Positions 1 to 5,670 of a DNA stretch of 12,336 bases are shown one piece after another (within the stretch, counting starts at the first letter, position 1; the number at the start of each line of letters is the position of its first letter). Source of the stretch: Acidimicrobiales bacterium (GTDB lineage: Bacteria > Actinomycetota > Acidimicrobiia > Acidimicrobiales > Poriferisodaliceae); contig JAHDHM010000068.1 in NCBI GenBank assembly GCA_020631315.1, forward strand, positions 1 through 12,336, written 5' to 3'. A program made the translations under genes and the position numbers. The notes beneath the pieces are model-generated. The model made no database searches. It saw only the letters and a list, made by a program, of their open reading frames with translations, and had not been told where the DNA came from.

Positions 1-1094
1 AGCTGACCATCCACGCCACGGATCGGGTGACCGCAGAGGTGATCCGCGACATCGCCTCGACCGCTCGATCGGTCGAGGCCGAGAACGACACCGACGATCT
101 CCCGGCCGGCGAACACGAGCCGACCGCCGCTCCGGCCCCGGTGGTGGCCGCACCGACCACACTCCTGGAACGCACCGTCGGCGAGCTGATCCTCACCGCC
201 CTGACCACGAGGGTGTCGGCAGGCCTCGCCGTGCTCGCCCCGTTGTTCGCCGTGAGCGGTCAGCTGGAGGAATGGTTCGACATCTCACTGCCGCAGCCGA
301 GCTTCGACACCGGCAGAGCGTTCGCGATGTTCGTCGTCGTGGTGCTCGTGGTCGCTGCACTCGGCACCGCGCTGGTGCGGGTCCTGAGCGTCGTGTTCAG
401 CGACTTCCGATTGACACTCGAACACGATGGCGACTCGCTGCGTCGCTCGTCGGGCCTCTTCGACCGGCGAAGCACGGCGAGCTCGATCACGCGGGTGCAG
501 CAGTTCGAGACGTCGACGAACCCGGCGCAGGAGCGCACCGGCATGCGCAGCATGCGGCTGCCCACCGCCGGCGACAGCGACGAGATCCGCGTCGACGGCA
601 TCCGCATCGACGAGCTCGGCGCCGTACGTGACCTCGTCCTCGAACCCGACGTGCAGATCGCCTCGACACCACGCGGCATCGACCGCGCCGCCGCCTTCGC
701 ATGGTGGCGCTGGCCGGTCCTGCTGATCCTCCTCGGCGTCGGGGTCGTCACGTTCTCGTGGTCGCCGATCGCACTCGACGGCCTCATCGGTGTGCCGTTC
801 CAGATCTGGGCGGCTCATCGCCGGACGCGCCGATGGGCATGGGAGATCACGCCGCTCGGCCTGCGCTTGGAACGAGGTCTGATCGCGACCGCCACCAGCG
901 AACTCGCACTCCGACGCACTCAGGCCGCAGCCGTCACCCAGACGCTCTACCAGCGGCGTCGAGGCCTCGCGAGTGTCACGATCCGGACCGCCGACCGCGG
1001 TGTCACGGTGCCGTTCCTGCCGCTCGCCACCGCAGAGCGGGTGAGGGACCTGGCCCTCGCAGCGACCGAGCGCGACCGCCGAGCCTGGTTCTGA
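1..1094 (+). CDS. Membrane protein with bacterial PH (bPH2, YdbT-like) domains, 5' end cut off by the window
   Basis: The frame is open from base 3, and the first residues in the window (LTIHATDRVTAEVIRDI) read like the end of a PH domain. The real start is therefore upstream, and the in-frame GTG at 27 is probably internal. Numbering from that GTG, a hydrophobic stretch near 62-78 and a strong one at 98-123 precede a second PH-like domain (about 125-207). A further membrane segment (about 226-258) precedes a third PH-like domain (about 268-345). This alternation of membrane pairs and bPH2 domains is typical of YdbT-type proteins, which usually have a small YdbS-like partner upstream; that region is not visible. 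The cellular role is poorly known, perhaps envelope or membrane organisation. It converges with the next gene, with only 3 bp between stop codons. The family call is fairly firm; the function is not. Confidence 0.72.
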   Translation, partial: LTIHATDRVTAEVIRDIASTARSVEAENDTDDLPAGEHEPTAAPAPVVAAPTTLLERTVGELILTALTTRVSAGLAVLAPLFAVSGQLEEWFDISLPQPSFDTGRAFAMFVVVVLVVAALGTALVRVLSVVFSDFRLTLEHDGDSLRRSSGLFDRRSTASSITRVQQFETSTNPAQERTGMRSMRLPTAGDSDEIRVDGIRIDELGAVRDLVLEPDVQIASTPRGIDRAAAFAWWRWPVLLILLGVGVVTFSWSPIALDGLIGVPFQIWAAHRRTRRWAWEITPLGLRLERGLIATATSELALRRTQAAAVTQTLYQRRRGLASVTIRTADRGVTVPFLPLATAERVRDLALAATERDRRAWF

Positions 1095-1097
1095 CCG

Positions 1098-1733
1098 TCA
1101 GCCGCCGAGCCAGAACGGCGAGGAGCCGAGCACGAGCTGTCGTTCGATGAGCCATGGTTCAGGTGAGCGGCCGGCTGCGGGCGCCGACACCACCTCGGCA
1201 CCGGACGGGCGTGCTCCTCGTTCTGGTGGTCCGCCGCGGCCCCTCCAGCCGGTCGCGTCGACCCAGTACTCCTCTTGGCCGACGAGCACTTCGCCGCTGA
1301 CCTTGCAGGGTTGGGCACCGTCGACCGGCGGCGCCGTTGCCTCCCACTCCACGTCGAGGCCGATCGGGGTCGGGTCGCCCCACGCCGGCGCAGCTGCTGC
1401 GTCCTTCGGATCGGTGACGGCCGTGCCGTACGCCTCCAGCCCGACCGTCCAGTGCTCCCATGACGTCTCGCACACGTGTTGTGCCCACAGCCCTGCGTGG
1501 CGGAACTCGAGCGAACGTGTGGGGGTCGCCATCGGCACCTCGTCGTCGACGGTCACGACGAGCCGACCGTCGCCGAGCACCACGACACAGGCGTACACCG
1601 CCAGCTCGCGAGACGGATACCACCGCAGGTCGACCCAGCCGCTCGGACCCTCAGCCGTGGCCCACTCGAACCACCAGCGGTCGACGTCGAGGGCTGGATT
1701 CGGACGCTCGTCGTCTGCCGAGGCGGGGTTCAC
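1098..1733 (-). CDS. Conserved-looking protein of unknown function (211 aa)
   Basis: I do not recognise this with certainty. The first 155 or so residues look like a folded soluble protein rich in tryptophan and beta-type sequence: WWFEWATAEG near 20-29, WVDLRWYPSRELAVYACVV near 33-51, VTVDDEVP and LWAQHVCETSWEHWTVGLEA further on. From memory these resemble the N-terminal part of actinobacterial hypothetical proteins that are often longer. From about residue 163 the sequence becomes Gly/Pro/Arg-rich with a run of A-ending codons, then recovers a structured end (PWLIERQLVLGSSPFWL). There is no signal peptide or membrane segment. The start chosen is GTG at 1733, supported by a -10 box TACGCT 7 nt upstream and no Shine-Dalgarno, as expected for a leaderless mRNA. 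It is divergent from the SCP2 gene and may be co-regulated with it. That it is a gene is likely; its function is unknown. Confidence 0.68.
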   Translation of the reverse strand: MNPASADDERPNPALDVDRWWFEWATAEGPSGWVDLRWYPSRELAVYACVVVLGDGRLVVTVDDEVPMATPTRSLEFRHAGLWAQHVCETSWEHWTVGLEAYGTAVTDPKDAAAAPAWGDPTPIGLDVEWEATAPPVDGAQPCKVSGEVLVGQEEYWVDATGWRGRGGPPERGARPSGAEVVSAPAAGRSPEPWLIERQLVLGSSPFWLGG

Positions 1734-1757
1734 GAGAGGGAGCGTAGGCTGACCGCC
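1734..1757. promoter_or_regulatory. Bidirectional leaderless promoter with overlapping -10 boxes
   Basis: The 24-bp gap between two divergent GTG starts holds AGCGTAGGCT at 1741-1750. Read on the plus strand this gives TAGGCT (1745-1750), 7 nt before the GTG at 1758. Read on the minus strand it gives TACGCT (1746-1741), 7 nt before the GTG at 1733. The two hexamers share the TA at 1745-1746 and are almost mirror images. Neither 7-nt spacer carries a Shine-Dalgarno, so both mRNAs should begin at or next to their start codons. No convincing -35 element is visible for either direction. Confidence 0.65.
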
Positions 1758-2147
1758 GTGGTTGCCTACCTCTCCCCCGAGTGGATCGACGCCGTGCGCG
1801 ACGCGGCCTCCAACGACGAAGCGCTCGCCACGGCGAGCGCCGAGACCGAGCTGGTGCTCCAGCAGGTCGTCACCGACACGCCGTACGGCGAGGTCGCGTA
1901 CTTCATCACCTTCGATCGTGGTGAGGTGTACGTGCAGTCAGGGGTCGCATCGTCGAGTGATGTCGCCTTCACCCAGGACCATCGCACCGCACTCGAGGTC
2001 CACGCCGGCGAGATGAACGCGCTGGAGGCCTTCCAGCAGGGCCGGATCTCCATCAGCGGCGACGTCACGAAGCTGACGGCGAATCAGGCAGCGATCGCCG
2101 CACTCGACGCAGCGTTCCAGCAGGTGCAGGAACAGACCGAGTACTGA
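1758..2147 (+). CDS. SCP2 sterol-binding domain protein (129 aa)
   Basis: A small single-domain SCP2-fold protein, probably a cytosolic carrier or binder of lipid or acyl-CoA-like hydrophobic ligands. Near residues 66-107 it has the signature order of the family: SSDVAFTQDHRTALEVHAGEMNALEAF, then GRISISGDVTKL, matching the usual 'D-V-x-F-T-x-D...A...G-E-x-N-A-x-E-A-F-x-Q-G-R-I...G-D' pattern. The frame stays open upstream to 1476, but that stretch runs antisense to the neighbouring gene and has no protein-like character. GTG at 1758 is chosen because it lies 7 nt after a TAGGCT -10 box and gives the normal domain length. The glycosylase gene starts 4 bp after its stop, so the two are likely co-transcribed. 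The ligand cannot be told from the sequence. Confidence 0.85.
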   Translation: MVAYLSPEWIDAVRDAASNDEALATASAETELVLQQVVTDTPYGEVAYFITFDRGEVYVQSGVASSSDVAFTQDHRTALEVHAGEMNALEAFQQGRISISGDVTKLTANQAAIAALDAAFQQVQEQTEY

Positions 2148-2151
2148 GCCG

Positions 2152-2988
2152 ATGCCCGAGATTCCCGAGATCCGTGCGCACGCCGAGCGCCTGTCGGAGG
2201 AGTTCGGCGGGCGCGAGCTGGCGGGGTTCCGAGCACTGTCGTTCACTGCGTTGAAGACGTTCTCGCCGCGACCGGAGGACTCCGTCGGCGTGCCGCTCGG
2301 TGCAGTGACGAGTCACGCGAAGTATCTCCAACTGCACTTCGGGGAGATCACCCACGTCGTGCATCTGATGCAGGGCGGCCGCCTCCTGCCCGACCTGAAG
2401 CAGTCGAAGAAGCCCCGCGGTGGACAGGCGCGCTGGACCTTCGCCGACGGCACAGCACTCCTGCTCACCGAGCCCGGTACCGAGCGTCGCGCCGGAGTCT
2501 GGGTGCTCGAGGGCGACCCGGTCGCGCAGGAACCGCTGCACGACCTCGGTCCCGTCGCCGACGAACTGACCGTCGAGCAGCTCGCCGAACTCATGTCCGA
2601 ACACTCGATGCGCATCCACGGCTTCCTGCGTGACCAGCGGATCCTGTCCGGACTCGGCCGACGCCTCGCGAACGAGATCTGCCATCACGCGAAGATCTCG
2701 CCGTTCGCCACCACCGGGAAGCTCAGCGCCGACGACATCGCTGCCGTCCACGCGTCGATCCGCCACAAGGTGGACGAGGGTCTCGCCTATGACCGGTCTC
2801 GCGACGACATGTCGAAGAGCGCCGACCGTCCATCGGCCGTCCACGCACGAGCCGGCGAAGCATGCCCGGTGTGCCAGGACGAAGTTCGTGCCGTCGAGTA
2901 CCGCAAGTACACCGTCAACTACTGCCCGAACTGTCAGACCGGCGGGCGGCTGTTGGCCGACAACACGACGAGCAAGTTCTTGAAGTGA
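2152..2988 (+). CDS. Fpg/Nei-family DNA glycosylase (base excision repair), divergent branch
   Basis: Removes damaged bases from DNA and cuts the strand at the resulting site. The N-terminus MPEIPEI supplies the family's catalytic Pro2 and Glu3, and Lys57 in HAKYLQ matches the conserved lysine of the N-terminal domain. A helix-two-turn-helix region lies at about 155-185 (FLRDQRILSGLG...), and a C-terminal zinc finger uses Cys238, Cys241, Cys258 and Cys261. The length (278 aa) is usual. Two positions differ from classical Fpg: the Asn expected after GLG is Arg170, and the zinc-finger hairpin Arg lies in a region reading RKYTVNYC, where the aligned residue is Tyr253. After the finger there is an extra tail (TGGRLLADNTTSKFLK). 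From memory a similar tail occurs in an actinobacterial sub-branch, so these are probably subfamily traits rather than decay. It lies 4 bp behind the SCP2 gene, with a weak ribosome site, suggesting translational coupling. Confidence 0.9.
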   Translation: MPEIPEIRAHAERLSEEFGGRELAGFRALSFTALKTFSPRPEDSVGVPLGAVTSHAKYLQLHFGEITHVVHLMQGGRLLPDLKQSKKPRGGQARWTFADGTALLLTEPGTERRAGVWVLEGDPVAQEPLHDLGPVADELTVEQLAELMSEHSMRIHGFLRDQRILSGLGRRLANEICHHAKISPFATTGKLSADDIAAVHASIRHKVDEGLAYDRSRDDMSKSADRPSAVHARAGEACPVCQDEVRAVEYRKYTVNYCPNCQTGGRLLADNTTSKFLK

Positions 2989-2995
2989 ACGAAAT

Positions 2996-3044
2996 CGGAA
3001 CGCAGGGCCCCCTCGGAAGGCGCTGACCCTTCGCTGCGTTTCCG
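2996..3044 (+). terminator. Stem-loop between the glycosylase and cytochrome b genes
   Basis: CGGAACGCAG (2996-3005) pairs with CTGCGTTTCCG (3034-3044), with one bulged T. An inner stem GAAGG (3016-3020) pairs with CCTTC (3028-3032) across a loop. It begins 8 nt after the glycosylase stop and ends 5 nt before the GTG of the next gene. It may be a terminator for the upstream pair, although the T tract is only three long. It could instead be a leader structure controlling the cytochrome gene; the sequence does not decide. Confidence 0.5.
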
Positions 3045-3048
3045 CCCC

Positions 3049-3801
3049 GTGACCGCAACCCTGGAACGCGACGAGGCGGCTCCCGAGCCATCAGCACCGA
3101 CGCAGAAGGCAGTGCTTCGCCATCGGCGAGGCAACCGCTGGATGCACTGGATCAACTTTCCGCTGCTCACGATCATGATCTGGTCGGGTCTGCGGATCTA
3201 CTGGGCCGAGGACGTGTTCGCCTTCGGCATCCTCGACTGGGAGCTGTTCAAGTTCTTCCCGGACTGGTTCAACGAGCCGCTCGGCCTCAACCGCCGCCTC
3301 GCCCGCGGCCTGGCGTTCCACCTGTCGTTCGGCTGGCTGTTCACCATCAACGGCGCGTTGTATCTCACCTACCTGGCGTTCACCGGCGGCTGGCGGCAGC
3401 TGGTGCCGACCCGGCAGCAGATCAAGAACGTCCCCGGCGTCATCCTCCATGACCTGCGCCTCCGCAAGGAAGCACCGCCGAAGGACACCCACTACAACGC
3501 CGCCCAGCAGCTGAGCTACACGGTCGTGATCCTGATGGGCGTGCTGATCGTCGCCACGGGCTTCGCTCTCTTCAAGCCGACGCAGCTGTCGTTCCTGGTG
3601 ACCATCTTCGGCGGCTACGAGACCGCTCGGCTCATCCACTTCACGACGACGATCCTGTTCTTCCTCTTCTTCGTCATCCACATCCTCCAGGTCGTCCGGG
3701 CGGGCCGGCGCAACTTCTCGTCGATGGTCACCGGGTACGAGGTCATCGACATCGACCCAGAACCGACCATGCAGTCCCAGGGAGCGCCGTCCGATGGCTG
3801 A
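3049..3801 (+). CDS. Membrane cytochrome b subunit (FdnI/HupC-type, b561-like), partner of the downstream molybdoenzyme
   Basis: A 250-aa integral membrane protein with four predicted helices at about 31-52, 84-112, 153-177 and 193-218. Histidines sit where formate dehydrogenase FdnI and hydrogenase HupC-type cytochromes hold two b haems: His33 in helix I (RWMHWINF), His91 in helix II, and His197 and His211 in helix IV. The 14-residue spacing of the last two is the same as in FdnI. It should carry electrons between the quinone pool and its partner enzyme. Its stop overlaps the start of the molybdopterin oxidoreductase by 8 bp, so the two are almost certainly made together as one complex. GTG at 3049 is the first possible start after an in-frame stop. 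It has neither a Shine-Dalgarno nor a good -10 box, and a hairpin lies just upstream. Direction of electron flow and substrate are unknown. Confidence 0.85.
   Translation: MTATLERDEAAPEPSAPTQKAVLRHRRGNRWMHWINFPLLTIMIWSGLRIYWAEDVFAFGILDWELFKFFPDWFNEPLGLNRRLARGLAFHLSFGWLFTINGALYLTYLAFTGGWRQLVPTRQQIKNVPGVILHDLRLRKEAPPKDTHYNAAQQLSYTVVILMGVLIVATGFALFKPTQLSFLVTIFGGYETARLIHFTTTILFFLFFVIHILQVVRAGRRNFSSMVTGYEVIDIDPEPTMQSQGAPSDG
3779..3784 (+). promoter_or_regulatory. Ribosome binding site of the molybdopterin oxidoreductase gene
   Basis: AGGGAG lies 9 nt before ATG 3794, inside the end of the cytochrome b gene. It supports ATG 3794 as the start and independent loading of ribosomes in addition to coupling through the ATGGCTGA overlap. 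Confidence 0.6.
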
Positions 3802-4543
3802 ACGCGAAGAGATCTCCATCGACGAGTACGCGTCGCTGTCTCGTCGCCGTTTCCTGACCACCGGCGTCGCAGCCGTCGCCGGGTTCGTCGGCTTCCGCAA
3901 CCTGCAGTCGGCCGAGCTGGACAACCGCACACCGGGTCCGTTGCGCGACATCCACGAGCTCAACGAGTCGATCTGGTCGGCGCTGTTCCGTGAGGATCAC
4001 CTCGCCGAGGAGTTCCCGATCTCCGACGCGTCGGTCCTGCGGGTCAACGGGCGGCACGGCATCCGCGACGAGCTCGACATGGACTCGTGGCAGCTGAACG
4101 TGCTCGGCCCCGACGGCGAGCAGCTCGGCACCCACACACTCGACGACATCAAAGCCCTCCCGTGGCACGAGATGACGATCGAGCACAAGTGCATCGAGGG
4201 CTGGGCCCAGGTCACCAACTGGCAGGGCGCACGGTTCTCGGACTTCATGGCCCTGTACGAGGACCAGCTGTCGGGTGACATCAGCGACGTCTACCTGGAG
4301 ACACCGGACGGCGACTACTACGTGTCCGTCGACATGGCGACGATGCGCCACCCGCAGACGCTGCTCGCCTACGACAACTTCGGGATCCCGATCGCCGAAC
4401 TCAACGGTGCTCCGCTGCGCCTGGCGACGCCGCTCAAGTACGGCATCAAGCAGATCAAGCGCATCGGCACGATCCAGTTCCGTCGTTCACAGGGCGGCGA
4501 CTACTGGGGCGAGCGCGGCTACGACTGGTACGCCGGCCTGTAG
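3794..4543 (+). CDS. Tat-exported molybdopterin-dependent oxidoreductase (YedY/MsrP, sulfite oxidase fold)
   Basis: A 249-aa catalytic subunit expected to hold molybdopterin cofactor outside the cytoplasmic membrane. The N-terminus carries a twin-arginine signal, SRRRFL at 16-21, followed by a hydrophobic stretch to about 34. A clear AxA cleavage site is lacking, so it may stay anchored. The core matches the Oxidored_molyb family: IEHKCIEGWAQVTNWQG at 129-145, with Cys133 as the expected molybdenum ligand, and PLRLATPLKYGIKQIKRI at 207-224, the usual cofactor-contact end of the domain. It lacks the dimerisation domain and cytochrome b5 domain of true sulfite oxidases, which its short length confirms. 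The preceding overlapping gene encodes its likely electron partner. Possible substrates include sulfoxides (as in MsrP) or small sulfur or nitrogen compounds. The family is secure; the substrate is not predictable. Confidence 0.88.
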   Translation: MAEREEISIDEYASLSRRRFLTTGVAAVAGFVGFRNLQSAELDNRTPGPLRDIHELNESIWSALFREDHLAEEFPISDASVLRVNGRHGIRDELDMDSWQLNVLGPDGEQLGTHTLDDIKALPWHEMTIEHKCIEGWAQVTNWQGARFSDFMALYEDQLSGDISDVYLETPDGDYYVSVDMATMRHPQTLLAYDNFGIPIAELNGAPLRLATPLKYGIKQIKRIGTIQFRRSQGGDYWGERGYDWYAGL

Positions 4544-4557
4544 TTGCTGACGGGGTC

Positions 4558-4597
4558 TGCTGAGGGGTGAGCGAAACGACCGCTCACCCCGACAGCA
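4558..4597. terminator. Strong hairpin terminator between convergent genes
   Basis: GGGGTGAGCG (4564-4573) and CGCTCACCCC (4581-4590) form a perfect 10-bp stem with a 7-nt loop, AAACGAC. Beyond a small internal loop, TGCTG (4558-4562) pairs with CAGCA (4593-4597). It sits centrally in the 69-bp gap between the convergent oxidoreductase and mdh stop codons, so it can serve both strands. There is no T tract, as is often the case in high-GC Gram-positives. Confidence 0.75.
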
Positions 4598-4612
4598 TCG
4601 ACGTTCGCAGAA

Positions 4613-5602
4613 TCAGCCCAGGAGGCCCATCGAGGCGACGGTGTCGCGCTCCTCGACCAGCTCGGCCCAGGTGGCGTCCATCTTGCCCTGGCTGTACTCG
4701 TCGATATCGAGGCCCTGGACCACCGAGTACGAGCCGCCCGAGGTGGTGCAGGGGTACGAGGTGATGATGTTCTCCGGGGCGCCGTAGCTGCCGTCGGACG
4801 GGATGGCCATCGAGACCCAGTCACCCTCGGGGGTGCCCATGGCCCAGTCACGAACGTGATCGATGGCGGCCGACGCCGCCGATGCAGCCGACGAGAGGCC
4901 GCGGGCGTCGATGATGGCGGCGCCACGCTTCTGGACGGTCGGGATGAACGTGCCGTCGAGCCAATCCTGGTCGTCAACCGTGGCGGCGGCGTTGGCGCCG
5001 TTGACCTCGGCGTGGAACAGGTCCGGGTACTGGGTGGCCGAGTGGTTGCCCCAGATGGTCATCTTCGAGATGTCGTTGACCGAGGTGCCGGTCTTCTGGG
5101 CCAGCTGCGCCATCGCACGGTTGTGGTCGAGGCGGGTCATGGCCGTGAAGTTCGCGTCCGGGATGTTCGGCGCGTTGTGCATGGCGATGAGGCAGTTGGT
5201 GTTGGCCGGGTTGCCGACCACGAGCACCTTGCAGTCGGGGTTGGCCGAGTCAGACAGGGCCTTGCCCTGGCCGGTGAAGATGCCGCCGTTGGCCTGCAGC
5301 AGGTCGGATCGCTCCATGCCGGCCTTGCGGGGCATCGAGCCGACGAGGAGGGCGTAGTCGGCGCCTTCGAAGGCCTCGTTGGCGTCGTCACTCTGCACGG
5401 TGCCGGCGAGCAGCGGGAACGCGCAGTCGTCGAGCTCCATCTTCACGCCCTCGAGCGCACCGAGTGCCGGGGTGATCTCGAGCATCTGGAGGATGACCGG
5501 CTGGTCCGGGCCGAGCATCGCACCCGAGGCGATGCGGAAGAGCAGGCTGTAGCCGATCTGGCCGGCACCACCGGTGACGGCGACGCGAACGGGAGCGTTC
5601 AT
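4613..5602 (-). CDS. mdh: Malate dehydrogenase (NAD-dependent)
   Basis: Interconverts malate and oxaloacetate in the TCA cycle in the cytosol. The 329-aa length fits the cytosolic-type malate dehydrogenase group. A Rossmann motif GGAGQIG lies at 11-17. Glu42 at the end of the second strand (LQMLEI) suggests NAD rather than NADP. The mobile loop [13 protein letters not shown] (90-102) supplies Arg92 and Arg98 for substrate. VGNPANTN is at 129-136. RLDHNRA (157-163) supplies Asp159 and Arg162, and the catalytic histidine is His187 in [11 protein letters not shown]. The frame is open 21 codons further upstream, but ATG 5602 is preferred: it begins the family's normal N-terminus and has GGAGG 6 nt before it. 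It lies 68 bp downstream of the ABC transporter genes with a likely promoter of its own. Confidence 0.96.
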   Translation of the reverse strand: MNAPVRVAVTGGAGQIGYSLLFRIASGAMLGPDQPVILQMLEITPALGALEGVKMELDDCAFPLLAGTVQSDDANEAFEGADYALLVGSMPRKAGMERSDLLQANGGIFTGQGKALSDSANPDCKVLVVGNPANTNCLIAMHNAPNIPDANFTAMTRLDHNRAMAQLAQKTGTSVNDISKMTIWGNHSATQYPDLFHAEVNGANAAATVDDQDWLDGTFIPTVQKRGAAIIDARGLSSAASAASAAIDHVRDWAMGTPEGDWVSMAIPSDGSYGAPENIITSYPCTTSGGSYSVVQGLDIDEYSQGKMDATWAELVEERDTVASMGLLG

Positions 5603-5608
5603 CGGGAT

Positions 5609-5613
5609 CCTCC
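5609..5613 (-). promoter_or_regulatory. Ribosome binding site of mdh
   Basis: GGAGG on the minus strand, 6 nt before ATG 5602. It fixes the start and excludes the 21-codon upstream extension. Among the genes here with a visible start region, it is one of the clearest Shine-Dalgarno sites. Confidence 0.8.
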
Positions 5614-5633
5614 GAGAGAAGTGAGCGCCAACG

Positions 5634-5639
5634 ATCGTA
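5634..5639 (-). promoter_or_regulatory. Candidate -10 box for mdh
   Basis: TACGAT on the minus strand fits TAnnnT. It would start an mRNA near 5627, giving a 5' leader of about 25 nt that contains the Shine-Dalgarno. No good -35 element is visible. Read-through from the transporter genes remains possible because no terminator is seen in the 68-bp gap. Confidence 0.4.
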
Positions 5640-5670
5640 CCGCCGCGGCCCTCGGCCTCCGTCACTCGGC

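Noticed and set aside
1098..1264. Frameshift in the tail of the 211-aa gene
   Set aside because: The two other frames give no better match to a structured protein, and the original frame regains protein-like sequence (PWLIERQLVL) before the stop. Truncation remains possible, a simple frameshift less so.
1476..1757. Upstream 94-codon extension of the SCP2 protein
   Set aside because: It overlaps the divergent gene antisense, is not SCP2-like, and the -10 box places the transcript start at GTG 1758.
2065..2844. 259-aa minus-strand open frame opposite the SCP2 end and glycosylase
   Set aside because: The plus strand carries an intact glycosylase with catalytic and zinc residues; the antisense product has no recognisable features.
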